From the NCBI RefSeq assembly GCF_014649835.1, contig NZ_BMTU01000001.1, forward strand, positions 62,001-126,000: DNA of 64,000 nt. The letters are read 5' to 3'. This DNA is from Streptomyces pilosus (lineage in GTDB: Bacteria > Actinomycetota > Actinomycetes > Streptomycetales > Streptomycetaceae). A model generated the notes under the pieces. It saw nothing but the letters and a program-made list of their open reading frames with translations. It searched no databases and was not told the DNA's origin. The stretch's first letter is position 1. Each line of letters opens with the position of its first letter. Below are positions 37,337 to 46,634 of the stretch, piece after piece. A program made the position numbers and the translations under genes.

Positions 37337-38445
37337 CCGCGCGGCCTCCAGTCGCCGAGGTGGGTCTCCCGGGTGCGGGTGGCGGCCTCGGCGCGGGACA
37401 GCTGCGGCCGGTTGCCGGGCACGGTGATCACCGCGCCGGGGCCGGTGTTGCGGTACTCGGCGAACCGCTGCTCCTGCCACGGGTGCCCGCCGGACATGTT
37501 CGTGTAGGGGGCGACCGCGTCGATGCCGGCGCCCAGCCGGGTCTCCCGGACGGTGAGCATCGGGCGGGCCGTGGGATCCGAGCTGGGCACCCAGGGGCGG
37601 GCCAGTTTGTAGTACCCGTCGGGGGCCTCGCTGCTGATCCTGCTCCCGGTCACCAGGTAGCCGTACGGGTTGGCTCCGGCGGTGGAGGGCGCGAAGACGA
37701 AGCCGTACGGGGCACCCGTGAGGTCGGGGCGGACCAGGGTGCGGAAGTGGCAGTGCGCGAAGACGGCGGTGGCACGGCCGAAGACGAAGTCGACGTCGCC
37801 CTCGACGTAGCAGTGGGCGAAGTACTGGCGGGCGAAGGTGCCCAGCGACATCGAGTCGGCGTACAGGGTGTCCTGGTGGCCGAGGAACCGGCAGTGGGTG
37901 AAGGCGCTGCGGTCGCCCTGCACCTTGAGGGCGACCGCCTGGGTGCCGCCGGTGCCGGGGAGGTCGGTGCGCAGCCAGTCGTTGGCGAAGGTGATCCAGC
38001 GGGCGGTGAAGCCGTCGGGGCGCAGGGTGGTGGTGGCCGAGCCGGAGGTGCCGAGGGTGCCGGAGCCGTCGGGCCTGGGCGTGCCGGCGGCGTTGTCGTA
38101 GACGATGACCACGTCGCGCGGATCCTCCGAGGCGCCGATCCAGGTCATGCCGGTGCGGTCGGCGTCGACGGAGACGGTCTCGCGGTAGACGCCGGGCGCG
38201 ATGACCAGGGTGCGTCCGGTGCCGGTCGCCGCGGTGACGGCGGCCTGGACGCCGGTGAAGTCGCCGGCGCCGCGCGGGTGGACGTAGAGGGTGCCGGGGG
38301 TGAGGCGGGCGGCCGGTGAGCCGTAGCGGCCGAAGGGGCCGCGGGGCCGGTGGCCCGCCCGTGCGGGCGCGGCGGACAGGGCGAGCGCGGTACCGGCCGC
38401 GGCGCCGGTGAGCAGCAGGTTCCTGCGGGACAGGGACGGGGGCAT
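37333..38445 (-). CDS. Secreted pectinesterase (CE8)
   Basis: This 370-residue protein removes methyl esters from pectin. A Tat-like signal (SRRNLLLTGAAAG) ends near residue 31. Pectinesterase landmarks are VYRETVSVD, FLGHQDTLYADS, GDVDFVFGRATAVF (catalytic Asp) and LARPWVP. The ATG at 38445 follows AAGGAG. It is separated from the PL1 gene by a strong hairpin, so it probably has its own promoter or relies on read-through, and it is coupled to the downstream hydrolase. Confidence 0.94.
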   Translation of the reverse strand: MPPSLSRRNLLLTGAAAGTALALSAAPARAGHRPRGPFGRYGSPAARLTPGTLYVHPRGAGDFTGVQAAVTAATGTGRTLVIAPGVYRETVSVDADRTGMTWIGASEDPRDVVIVYDNAAGTPRPDGSGTLGTSGSATTTLRPDGFTARWITFANDWLRTDLPGTGGTQAVALKVQGDRSAFTHCRFLGHQDTLYADSMSLGTFARQYFAHCYVEGDVDFVFGRATAVFAHCHFRTLVRPDLTGAPYGFVFAPSTAGANPYGYLVTGSRISSEAPDGYYKLARPWVPSSDPTARPMLTVRETRLGAGIDAVAPYTNMSGGHPWQEQRFAEYRNTGPGAVITVPGNRPQLSRAEAATRTRETHLGDWRPRG

Positions 38446-38466
38446 GCGGGTGCTCCTTGGGTGGCG

Positions 38467-38505
38467 GGCCGGTGCGGTCCGCAGTGGGGGCGGACCGCAC
38501 CGGCC
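38467..38505. terminator. Hairpin terminator after the PL1 pectate lyase
   Basis: Perfect 16-bp arms GGCCGGTGCGGTCCGC (38467-38482) and its complement (38490-38505) with a 7-base loop. It lies between the PL1 stop and the pectinesterase start on the minus strand. Confidence 0.88.
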
Positions 38506-38522
38506 GGCTGAGGGGGGCGGGG

Positions 38523-39857
38523 TCAGCCGATGCGGCCGGCCCCCGCGCCGTGCTTGACCAGGGCCGGGACCGCCCACGCCGGGTGGACCGCGGTGCGCAG
38601 GGTGGGCGTCCAGCCGGCGCCGGACCTCAGGGGTGTGCCGGGGAGTTCCGCGTTGTGCGCGGCGATCAGGTCGGTGGGCCTGCCGTTGACGAGGTTGTGC
38701 CGGGCGGTGAGGGGTGCGTCGTTCCACCGCTTGAGGATCTTGGCCGGGCCGATGCCCTTCGCCAGGGTGAAGGCGTTGTGCTCGGCGACGAGCTGGCACT
38801 CCTTGCCGATGCCGAAGCTGTAGGAGTAGCCGTCCTCGGCCACGAAGTGGTTGTTGTAGACGTCGACCTGTCCGAAGCGGACGCGCGGCGCGCGCTCGAC
38901 GAGGCCGGAGAACAGGTTGTGGTGGAAGGTCGCCCTCAGCTTGCCCCGGTCGCCGGCGGCGGTGGACTCGCTGTCGCTGTTGCCGATGAGGATGGTCTTG
39001 TCGTGCTCCGTGAAGACGTTCCAGGAGGCGGTGACGAGGTCGGCGCCCCGGACGATGTCCAGTTCCCCGTCGTGCTGCTGGTACAGCATGCCGAAGTGGG
39101 TGGGTGCCTCGCTGTCGGGGTGCTCGCCGTCGGTGAACGTGTTGTGGTCCAGCCAGACGTGGGTGGAGCCGTACACGACGGCGGTGTCGTACTCGGAGTT
39201 CCAGTTGCCCTTGTCGCCGTCGGTCGGGTCCCACTGCGGGAAGCAGTCGAGGGGGCTCTCCAGGGTGAGGTTGCGGATGATGACGTTGTCCACGCCCTTG
39301 ATCTGCAGGCTGGCGCCCTTGATGCCGGCGTTCCGGCCGACCCCGATGATCGTGGTGTGGGAGGGGACGTTCGCCTTGATGGCGGTGTCCTGGGCGGCGG
39401 CGGATGCCCTGCGCAGCCCTTCCGGGCTGTCGTCCGGCTCGGCGCTCAGGTCCTGTTCCAGGCCCCAGGTCTCCGGTGCGTACGCCTCCAGGTAGGCGTC
39501 GAAGTCGTAGCCGGGTGCGGCGAACGCCTCGCAGCCCTCGGCGACCGCGTCGATGGTCCCCTTCACCTTGATGATCTTCGGCGCGTCGCCGCCGTCCGCC
39601 AGGGCCTTCTTGAACTCCGCCCAGGTGCGCACGGTGTACACGTGCTCGCGGTCGGCGGCGGCGCCTCCGGTGGTGCCGGTGCCGTGGGAGGCCCAGCCGT
39701 CGCCCGCGCCCAGCGTCTGCCGGGCGGGGTCACGGTGGTGGTGCGACGGGGAGTGCGCCTGGGCGCCCGTGCCGGCCAGGGCCAGGACGAGGGCGGTGCA
39801 GCCGGCCAGCGAGGCGGCTCTCAACGTGGCATGCCCATGCCATCCAAGTGTGCTCAT
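38523..39857 (-). CDS. Secreted pectate lyase, PL1 family
   Basis: This 444-residue protein has a signal peptide cleaved after AQA near residue 34. The PL1 beta-helix includes HTTIIGVGRNAGIKGASL, NVIIRNLTLESPLDCFPQWD, VWLDHNTFTDGEH and the Arg-containing FHHNLFSGLVERAPRVRFG. It degrades polygalacturonate with Ca2+. GAAGGAGAG precedes the ATG. It is 33 bases after the acetylesterase gene, so the two form one unit. Confidence 0.94.
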   Translation of the reverse strand: MSTLGWHGHATLRAASLAGCTALVLALAGTGAQAHSPSHHHRDPARQTLGAGDGWASHGTGTTGGAAADREHVYTVRTWAEFKKALADGGDAPKIIKVKGTIDAVAEGCEAFAAPGYDFDAYLEAYAPETWGLEQDLSAEPDDSPEGLRRASAAAQDTAIKANVPSHTTIIGVGRNAGIKGASLQIKGVDNVIIRNLTLESPLDCFPQWDPTDGDKGNWNSEYDTAVVYGSTHVWLDHNTFTDGEHPDSEAPTHFGMLYQQHDGELDIVRGADLVTASWNVFTEHDKTILIGNSDSESTAAGDRGKLRATFHHNLFSGLVERAPRVRFGQVDVYNNHFVAEDGYSYSFGIGKECQLVAEHNAFTLAKGIGPAKILKRWNDAPLTARHNLVNGRPTDLIAAHNAELPGTPLRSGAGWTPTLRTAVHPAWAVPALVKHGAGAGRIG

Positions 39858-39890
39858 GGTGCGGCTCTCCTTCTCATGGTCCGGGGGGTG

Positions 39891-40688
39891 TTACGCGACG
39901 GCCCGCGGCCAGGTGATCCACTCCTCGGGGATCTCCGCGTCCAGCCGCCGCACGTCGCGCGGCGCGAGCACCCGGGTGCGCAGCAGTTCCCGGGCGACCA
40001 GCCGCGCCACGGCGATCGCGCCCGGCGGGTTGAAGTGCGTGTTGTCCTGCTCGGACGCCGTCCAGTTGAAGTACTTCTTGGTCTCCTCGGCCCCGAGCTC
40101 CTGCCACAGCGCCAGTGACAGCGCCTGGACGTCGAGCAGCGCAACCCGCTCCCGGCGCGCCAGCTCCCGCATCGCCGCCGGGTACTCCCCGTGGCTGGGC
40201 ACGGCCCGTCCGTCCGCGTCGAACCGCCGCCGCTCCACGGCGGTGGCCAGCACGGGCCGGGCACCCCGGGCCCGCGCCCCGTCGACGTACATCCGCAGGT
40301 ACTCCTGGTACGTCGTCCAGGGCTCGGTGTAGCGGCTGGGGTCGGTGGTCTTCTCGTCGTTGTGCGCGAACTGGACGAGCAGCAGGTCGCCGGGCCGGAT
40401 CGAGGAGAGGATCGGCTCCAGCCGCCCCTCGTCGACGAAACTCTTCGAACTCCGTCCGTTCACGGCGTGGTTGGCGACATCGAGCCGCCGGTGCAGCAGG
40501 AACGGCAGCGCCGTGCCCCACCCGGTCTCGGGTGCGGCGTCGGCGTACTTCTGGGCCGCGGTGGAGTCACCGGCGAGGTGGAGGGTGCGGTGCCGGCGTC
40601 CACCGGCGTGGGCGGCGCCGGTCGCGGCGAACGCCAGGGGCAGGGAAGCGACGGCGGCGGAAGCGACCTGTCTGCGGCTGAGCGACAT
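39891..40688 (-). CDS. Rhamnogalacturonan acetylesterase-like SGNH hydrolase
   Basis: This 265-residue secreted protein has a Tat-like signal (SRRQVASAAVA) cut near residue 28. SGNH blocks are AGDSTAAQKYAD (nucleophile Ser), VNGRSSKSF, VQFAHNDEKTTD and DNTHFNPPGA (catalytic Asp/His). This matches CE12 enzymes that remove acetyl groups from rhamnogalacturonan. GAAAGGG precedes the ATG. It is upstream of and probably co-transcribed with the PL1 gene. Confidence 0.92.
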   Translation of the reverse strand: MSLSRRQVASAAVASLPLAFAATGAAHAGGRRHRTLHLAGDSTAAQKYADAAPETGWGTALPFLLHRRLDVANHAVNGRSSKSFVDEGRLEPILSSIRPGDLLLVQFAHNDEKTTDPSRYTEPWTTYQEYLRMYVDGARARGARPVLATAVERRRFDADGRAVPSHGEYPAAMRELARRERVALLDVQALSLALWQELGAEETKKYFNWTASEQDNTHFNPPGAIAVARLVARELLRTRVLAPRDVRRLDAEIPEEWITWPRAVA

Positions 40689-40762
40689 GCCGGTGGCCCT
40701 TTCGGCTGGGTGGGGGACGGACCCGCCCGGGCGGCGGGGCGGTACCGCTGCGCGGCCGGCCG

Positions 40763-40799
40763 GGGGCGGCCCGCGGCCCTGGAACCACGGGCCGTCCCC
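40763..40799. terminator. Imperfect hairpin after the ABC/GH43 operon
   Basis: GGGGCGGCCCG (40763-40773) pairs with CGGGCCGTCCCC (40788-40799) with one bulge. It lies between the binding-protein stop and the acetylesterase start. Confidence 0.6.
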
Positions 40800-40815
40800 A
40801 CGGCGGGGAGGCCGG

Positions 40816-42177
40816 TCAGCCCATCTGCTCGTCCCACTCGGCCTGCGCCTCGTTCAGCTTCTCCGCCAGCCCGTCCAGGAAGTCCTTCGCGCTCATGTCC
40901 CCGAGCAGCACCTTCTGGAAGTTCGGCTCGCTCTCCGCCTTGGACAGCGTGTTCCAGTCCGGCAGGTAGTACGGCAGCTGCACGATGGTCGTCGACCCGT
41001 CGGTCAGCGCCTCCGCCGCCAGCTTCGTGGGCTCGGCCTTCGCGATCCAGTCGGACTTCGCCGCGTCCAGGTGCGCCGGCACCTGTCCCGCCGACTCGTT
41101 GAACTTCGAGCTGGACTGGGCCGACGTGGCGAACTCGATGAACTTCCAGGCGGCCTCCTTGTTCTTGGAGCTCTTGAACAGGCCGACGCCGTCGACCGGG
41201 TTGGAGACCTGGACGCGCTTGCCGTCGGGCCCGACGGGCTGCGGTATGCCCCGGAACTTGTCGGCACCGAGCGCCTTCACGTGGTCCTGGTACGAGCCCA
41301 GGTTGTGGTTGAGCATGCCGATCTCGCCGGAGTCCCACTGGGCGACCATCTTGGTGAAGTCGTTGTTGAGGTCGGCGGCGGGGGTGACCTTCTTGAACAG
41401 GGCCGCGTACTTCTCCAGCGCCGCGACGTTCTTCGGGTCGTTGACCGTCGTCTTCTTGCCGGTGGAGTCCCAGAACGAGGTGATGCCGGACTGTCCGTAC
41501 ATCGCGTCCAGCGCCTGGGCGATGGAGCCGGCGCCCCCGCGGATGGTGTACCCGAACTTGTTGCCGCCCTTGTCGGTCAGCTTCTCGGCCGCCTCGAAGA
41601 ACCGGTCCCAGGTGGTCGGCTCCTCCAGGCCCGCCTTCCGGAACAGGTCGGTGCGGTAGTAGAGGACGCCGTTGTTGGCGGAGGTCGGGACGGAGTACAG
41701 CTTGTCGTCACCGCCGCCGGCCGCCCGCAGCGACTCGATCATGTCCTTGTTGAGCTTGCCGTTCAGGGGCGACTTCTCCAGCCGGTCGTCCAGCGGGTCG
41801 AGCGCGCCCTGCGCGGCGAAGCCCGCGAGCATCGAGGCGCTGATGCCGCCGACGTCCGGCAGGCCGTCGGCCTGGATGGCGGTGTCGACCTTGGACTGGT
41901 ACTCGGTGGAGGCGATGCCGACGTACTGGACGTCGATGTCCGGGTTGGCCTTCTCGAAGTCGGCGATGATCTGCTTCCAGATGTCGGTGCGGACGCCGCC
42001 GTTGTTGTCCCAGAAGACGATCTTGCCCTTGCCGCTGCCCTCGGCGCCGCCGCCGCCCGCGCCGCCGCCGTCGTCACCGCAGGCGGTGGCGGTCAGGGCG
42101 AGCGCGGCCCCGAGGGCGACGGCAGCCGACGTGCGGCGGCCTCTGCCGGTGCTGTTTCCGAGAATGCTGATCTTCAT
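40816..42177 (-). CDS. Sugar ABC importer, lipoprotein substrate-binding protein
   Basis: This 453-residue SBP_bac_1 protein has a lipobox TATAC with lipidated Cys33, then a Gly-rich tether and the binding domain (KIVFWDNNGGVRTDIWKQ, GGISASMLAGFAAQGALDPL). It starts at ATG overlapping the GH43 stop by 4 bases. The ligand is probably an oligosaccharide from pectin side chains or hemicellulose, given GH43 and pectinase neighbours. It is last in the operon, unusually after the permeases. Confidence 0.94.
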   Translation of the reverse strand: MKISILGNSTGRGRRTSAAVALGAALALTATACGDDGGGAGGGGAEGSGKGKIVFWDNNGGVRTDIWKQIIADFEKANPDIDVQYVGIASTEYQSKVDTAIQADGLPDVGGISASMLAGFAAQGALDPLDDRLEKSPLNGKLNKDMIESLRAAGGGDDKLYSVPTSANNGVLYYRTDLFRKAGLEEPTTWDRFFEAAEKLTDKGGNKFGYTIRGGAGSIAQALDAMYGQSGITSFWDSTGKKTTVNDPKNVAALEKYAALFKKVTPAADLNNDFTKMVAQWDSGEIGMLNHNLGSYQDHVKALGADKFRGIPQPVGPDGKRVQVSNPVDGVGLFKSSKNKEAAWKFIEFATSAQSSSKFNESAGQVPAHLDAAKSDWIAKAEPTKLAAEALTDGSTTIVQLPYYLPDWNTLSKAESEPNFQKVLLGDMSAKDFLDGLAEKLNEAQAEWDEQMG

Positions 42178-43715
42178 TGGTCGGCTCTCTTCTTCTGGAT
42201 ACTGATCCTGAACTGCGTGAACGTGGCGGTGCCGGCGTGTCCCTGGCCGGTGGGCGCCAGGGCGACCAGTCCGAGCAGGGCACCGACCCAGCGCCACGGC
42301 GTGGCGGCGAAGACCTGACCGGAGGGGCGCGGACCCTCCCCGGTGTCGTACGAGAAGCGGCAGCGCGCACCGTCGTCGATGTCGATGCGCAGCCGTGCCC
42401 GGCCGCTCGGAGCGGGCCGCGGACGGTCGGCGTCCCGTTCCCTCTCGGCCACCGTCTCGGCGAACCGGTGCACCAGGTGCACCGTGCCGTCCGTGTCCCG
42501 CTGGAGTCCGATCCAGCGGTAGGCGTCCCCGAGGACCGTGAGCCCCGCGCGGGCGCCGGGTTCCTCGCTGTCGAGCCGTAGTTCCACCTCGACGGTGCAC
42601 GGGGTGCCGGGCAGCCGCTGGGTGAGGACGTTGGGCAGGGCGCGCAGGTCGTGCGCGTCGGCGGAGCGGACGCAGGTGAGCCGCAGTCCGTCGGCGGAGT
42701 GCTGGGTGGCCCAGCCCTCGCCGGGGTTGGCGGTCCACTGCCACTGCCGGCCGTGACGTCCGCCGGGGAAGTCGTCGTCGGTGGCGGGCGCGGCGGGCGG
42801 CTGCGGGGGCAGCTCCGGGCGGCGGTGCGCGGCGACGGGGGCGCCGTCGTCGCCGAGCACCGGCCAGCCTGACTCGCCGTCCCAGCGCATCGGCTGGAGG
42901 TGCACGACCCGGCCGTACGCGCCCCGCTGCTGGAAGTGCAGGAACCAGTCCTCGCCGGACGGGGTGCGCACCCAGCCGCCCTGGTGGGGGCCGTTGACGT
43001 CGGTGTCCTTCTGTTCGAGGACGACCTTCTCCTCGTACGGGCCGAAGAACGCGCGGGAGCGGAAGGCGCCCTGCCAGCCGGTCTCCACTCCCCCGGCGGG
43101 GGCGAGGATCCAGAACCAGCCGTCGTGCCGGTAGAGCTTGGGCCCCTCCAGGGTGAACCAGCCGGGGATGCGGTCGCCGTCGACGATCACCCGGCCCTCG
43201 TCGAGGAGTCCGGTGCCGTCCGGGTGCATCCGGTGGCCGGTGAGGCGGTTCTTGACGCCGGAGCGGGACTTCGCCCAGGCGTGCACGAGGTAGGCCTCAC
43301 CCGTCTCGTCGTCCCACAGGGGGCAGGGGTCGATGAGGCCCTTGCCCGCCTTCACCAGCAGCGGTTCGGTCCACGGACCGCGGATCCCGGGGGCGTTGAC
43401 CTGGAAGATGCCCTGGTCGGGGTCGCCCCAGAAGATCCAGAAGCGGTCGTCGTGGTGGCGCAGGGCGGGCGCCCAGACCCCGCAGTCGTGCCGTGGCCGG
43501 GCGAACTCGGCCTCGGGTGCGAGGCGTCGCAGGGCGTGGCCGACGAGGGTCCAGTTGACCAGGTCGCGGGAGTGCAGCAGGGGCAGTCCGGGGACGCGGC
43601 CGAAGCTGGAGGCGGTCAGGTAGAAGTCGTCACCGACGCGGATCACGTCGGGGTCGGACCAGTCGGCGTCGAGGACCGGGTTGCGGTAGGTCGTCTCCGT
43701 CGGTTCGGCGGTCAC
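42174..43715 (-). CDS. Glycoside hydrolase family 43 (beta-xylosidase/alpha-L-arabinofuranosidase-like)
   Basis: This 513-residue protein has an N-terminal five-bladed GH43 propeller (base Asp in DADWSDPDVIRVGDDFY, middle Asp in LIDPCPLWD, acid Glu in FTLEGPKLYR) and a C-terminal beta-sandwich of the GH43 C2 type from about residue 315. There is no signal peptide, so it should cleave imported oligosaccharides. GTG start overlaps the upstream stop by 4 bases. It could remove arabinose, xylose or galactose. Confidence 0.93.
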   Translation of the reverse strand: MTAEPTETTYRNPVLDADWSDPDVIRVGDDFYLTASSFGRVPGLPLLHSRDLVNWTLVGHALRRLAPEAEFARPRHDCGVWAPALRHHDDRFWIFWGDPDQGIFQVNAPGIRGPWTEPLLVKAGKGLIDPCPLWDDETGEAYLVHAWAKSRSGVKNRLTGHRMHPDGTGLLDEGRVIVDGDRIPGWFTLEGPKLYRHDGWFWILAPAGGVETGWQGAFRSRAFFGPYEEKVVLEQKDTDVNGPHQGGWVRTPSGEDWFLHFQQRGAYGRVVHLQPMRWDGESGWPVLGDDGAPVAAHRRPELPPQPPAAPATDDDFPGGRHGRQWQWTANPGEGWATQHSADGLRLTCVRSADAHDLRALPNVLTQRLPGTPCTVEVELRLDSEEPGARAGLTVLGDAYRWIGLQRDTDGTVHLVHRFAETVAERERDADRPRPAPSGRARLRIDIDDGARCRFSYDTGEGPRPSGQVFAATPWRWVGALLGLVALAPTGQGHAGTATFTQFRISIQKKRADQ

Positions 43716-44554
43716 GCGGTCACCGCCCTGCGGACCAGGGCCGCGGCCTCGTCCGGGGTGAGCCGGCCGTCGGCGACGACGGTGACGATCCTGCGGACCA
43801 CGGTCTCACCGGGCGGCAGGGGCAGCCGGGCGTCGTGGGCGAGCGAGGATCCGACACCGGGGTACTCGGCGGTGCGGACGAACCAGGGGTCCTGCCGGGT
43901 CGCCTCGGTGACCCCGGCGAAGACCAGGGTCCAGCCGGAGCCGGCGAGGGCGATCCAGTCGGCCGTCCTGCCGTGCACCTCGCTCACGCCCTCGGCCCGG
44001 GCGGTGAACACCTCCGGTGCCGTCTCCTCCTTGCGGGCCCGCCAGAAGAAGCCTCCGTAGGCGGCGCCGGGGCGGCCGTTGGTGGCGGGGCTGCCGATGG
44101 ACAGCGGGTTCGGCGTGGTGTTGGTGAGGGAGAAGGTGAGGTCCAGCGCCCAGGCGGTGTCGGTGAGTGCGGTGGCGGCGACCGTGCGGCGCTCGCGCAG
44201 CAGCTCGCCGGGCCCGGCGACCCAGCGCAGTTCCTCCACGAACCCGTCGGGGTCACGGAGCTGGTAGGCGGTGTGCCGCTGGGAGCCGTGGTTGTCCAGC
44301 TCGGTGGGCCCCTGGTCGCGGACGTAGGTGCGGCCGCCCCAGAAGTTGAACCCCTCGACGTCGGGAACGGCGACACCGACGCCGAGGTGGTGTGCGTGGT
44401 CGGCCGGGCCGAGCTCGGTGACGGCCGTGCCGGCCAGGGTGGTGACGGGGTGCAGGTAGGGCCGCGGGGAGAGCCGGGCGGGCAGTTCGGGCCGGGTGAC
44501 GTACCGGCCGACGGGCCGGCCCGCGACGCGCAGCACCAGGTCGTCGCCGTTCAT
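43712..44554 (-). CDS. PmoA/DUF6807-family protein
   Basis: This 280-residue protein matches the family loosely named PmoA-like (DUF6807), often found beside GH and Gfo/Idh/MocA genes. Seen motifs are PRPYLHPVTTLAGTAVTE, GPADHAHHLGVGVAVPD and FFWRARKEE. There is no signal peptide. The name is historical and does not imply methane oxidation; a sugar-modifying role is inferred from context. Overlaps both neighbours by 4 bases. Confidence 0.82.
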   Translation of the reverse strand: MNGDDLVLRVAGRPVGRYVTRPELPARLSPRPYLHPVTTLAGTAVTELGPADHAHHLGVGVAVPDVEGFNFWGGRTYVRDQGPTELDNHGSQRHTAYQLRDPDGFVEELRWVAGPGELLRERRTVAATALTDTAWALDLTFSLTNTTPNPLSIGSPATNGRPGAAYGGFFWRARKEETAPEVFTARAEGVSEVHGRTADWIALAGSGWTLVFAGVTEATRQDPWFVRTAEYPGVGSSLAHDARLPLPPGETVVRRIVTVVADGRLTPDEAAALVRRAVTA

Positions 44555-45738
44555 CGGGTGCTCACCTCTTTCGGCAGGTGGTGGGCGGGCAGCGCCCAGG
44601 GGGCGCCCAGCTCGGAGTAGAGGGACAGGGTGTCGGCGGCCGCCGCGACCAGGCTGTCGATGCCCGGCACGACCCGGCGTTCCTCACCGGGGACGCGGTG
44701 CCAGGCGCCGTCGGGCAGCGGGGCCGGGTCGGGGGCCTCGCGGATCGCCTCGACGACCTGCATGAAGGCGCCCGTCCGGTCCGGGGTGACCAGCAGGGGC
44801 GTGCCGTCGGTGAGGTGGGCGGCGAGGTTCTCCAGCAGGTCGGTGCGGCCGTACCGGGTCTCCTCGGGGCCGCGGCCGGCGCGCTGGAGCAGCACGCGGT
44901 CCTGCTTGTACCAGAAGGTGATCCGGCCGCTGGTGCCGTGCACCATGACGTACGGCTCGTCGGCCCGCTCCGCGCACAGCGTCGCGGCGACGGTGACCGA
45001 ACCGCCCCGCGCGGTGGTGACGCGTACGCAGGAGGTGTCGTCGGACTCGATGTCGTTGGCCCGCAGCAGCTCGGTCTCGATGCCGGCGACGTCCTCGGCG
45101 CGGGTGCTCCCGGCGAGCGCGAGGGCGGTGGCGACGGCGTGGGCGAGGGGGTTGGTGAGGGCCCCGTCGACCACGTCGACGCCGTCCAGCCGGCGCCGGC
45201 CCGCCCAGGGGGCCCGGCGGAAGTACGCCTCGGGCCGTACCCAGGCGCCGGCCCCGCCGATGCCCACCACCCGGCCGACGGCGCCCTCGGCGACCAGTTC
45301 GCGGATCGCGGGCACGGCGTGCGAACCCAGCGACTGGAAGCCGATCTGGCAGGCGACACCGGCCGCGGCGACCCCGTCGGCCATCCGCCGGAACTCCGCG
45401 TACGAGGGGGCAGGCGGCTTCTCCAGCAGGAGGTGCACGCCCCGGGCGGCGGCCGTGAGGGCGAGGTCGGTGTGCGTGGGGATCGGGGTGCAGATCACCG
45501 CGGCACGGGCGCCGGTGGAGTCGAGCAGCGCGCCGAAGTCGGCGGACTGCTGCGGCAGTTCCCCGCCGAACTCGTCCTCGGTGAGCGGGGTGAGCTCACA
45601 GATGCCGGCGAGCGTGACGACGCCCTTCTCCTGGAGCCGGCGGATGTTCTCGACGTGCCAGCGGCCGTGGCCGCGGGCGCCGGCGAGGACGACGGGGAGG
45701 GGCGGGCCGGAGGCCGGCCCCCGGCCGGTCGCGGTCAT
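44551..45738 (-). CDS. Gfo/Idh/MocA-family NAD(P)-dependent oxidoreductase
   Basis: This 395-residue sugar oxidoreductase has an N-terminal Rossmann fold (PVVLAGARGHGRWHVENI), the family motif LLLEKPPAPSYAEFRR and a C-terminal beta-sheet domain. Such enzymes oxidise or reduce sugars, or hydrolyse glycosides through a transient keto step. Coupled by ATGA to the permease upstream and by overlap to the PmoA-like gene, suggesting a joint reaction on the imported sugar. Confidence 0.9.
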   Translation of the reverse strand: MTATGRGPASGPPLPVVLAGARGHGRWHVENIRRLQEKGVVTLAGICELTPLTEDEFGGELPQQSADFGALLDSTGARAAVICTPIPTHTDLALTAAARGVHLLLEKPPAPSYAEFRRMADGVAAAGVACQIGFQSLGSHAVPAIRELVAEGAVGRVVGIGGAGAWVRPEAYFRRAPWAGRRRLDGVDVVDGALTNPLAHAVATALALAGSTRAEDVAGIETELLRANDIESDDTSCVRVTTARGGSVTVAATLCAERADEPYVMVHGTSGRITFWYKQDRVLLQRAGRGPEETRYGRTDLLENLAAHLTDGTPLLVTPDRTGAFMQVVEAIREAPDPAPLPDGAWHRVPGEERRVVPGIDSLVAAAADTLSLYSELGAPWALPAHHLPKEVSTR

Positions 45739-46634
45739 CCCTTCACCGCCCCCGCGCTGAACCCGGTGATCAGCCACTTCTGGATGAAGGCGAACACGAT
45801 CACCACGGGGACGGCCGCGATGATGCCGCCCGCGGCGAGTGCGCCGAGGTCGACGCTGTCCGCGCTCATCAGGGTGTTGAGGCCGACCGGGATGGTCTGC
45901 TTCTCCTGGTTGTTGAGGAACATCAGGGCGAACAGGAAGTGGTTCCAGGAGTGGACGAAGGCGAAGGAGCCGACGGCGATGAGACCGGGCCGCAGCAGGG
46001 GCAGGACGACCACCCGGAAGGCCCTGAAGCGGTTGCAGCCGTCGACCCAGGCGGCCTCCTCCAGGGAGTACGGCACGTTCTTGATGAAGTTGCTGATCAG
46101 GATCATCGACAGCGGCAGCTGGAAGACCGTCTCCGCGATGATGACGCTGACCAGGGAATTGATCAGCTGCAGGCCGGCGAAGATCTCGAACAGCGGGACC
46201 AGGAGCAGCGCGCCGGGCACGAACTGGGAGCAGAGCAGGGCCAGCATGAACGCCCGCTTGACCTTGAAGTCGAACCGGGCGAGCGCGTAGCCGCCGGCCA
46301 GCGCGACCAGGGTCGTCATCAGCAGGGTGACGACGCCGACCAGCACGCTGTTGTAGAAGAAGGTGCCGAAACCGCGGTCGGTCCAGACCTTCTCGAAGTG
46401 CACGGTGGTCATCGGCCAGGGCACCAGCGAGGTGGAGCCGGCCGGGCGGAGCGCGAAGAGCAGGATCCAGTAGAAGGGGATGAGGGTGAAGACGAGGTAG
46501 ATGCCCAGGGGCAGGTAGATCTGCCAGCGGGGTGCCTCGTCCCAGGCCCGGCGCCTCTTCCTCGCCGGACGCGGCGGTTCGGGGGCGGCCGGCAGGGGCG
46601 CGGGGGCGGCCACGGTGGCCTCCTTGGTGATCAC
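45735..46634 (-). CDS. Sugar ABC importer permease, MalG type
   Basis: This 299-residue protein has six predicted membrane helices and the EAA loop EEAAWVDGCNRFRAFRVVVL, which docks on the ATPase. The Pro/Ala-rich cytosolic N-terminus is about 35 residues. GTG overlaps the MalF-type gene's stop by 4 bases. No ATPase gene is present, so a shared MsiK-like ATPase is expected. Confidence 0.94.
   Translation of the reverse strand: MITKEATVAAPAPLPAAPEPPRPARKRRRAWDEAPRWQIYLPLGIYLVFTLIPFYWILLFALRPAGSTSLVPWPMTTVHFEKVWTDRGFGTFFYNSVLVGVVTLLMTTLVALAGGYALARFDFKVKRAFMLALLCSQFVPGALLLVPLFEIFAGLQLINSLVSVIIAETVFQLPLSMILISNFIKNVPYSLEEAAWVDGCNRFRAFRVVVLPLLRPGLIAVGSFAFVHSWNHFLFALMFLNNQEKQTIPVGLNTLMSADSVDLGALAAGGIIAAVPVVIVFAFIQKWLITGFSAGAVKG

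Noticed and set aside
42178..42744. In-frame upstream extension of the sugar-binding protein
   Set aside because: It overlaps the GH43 gene; the lipoprotein signal and the ATGA overlap fix the start at 42177.
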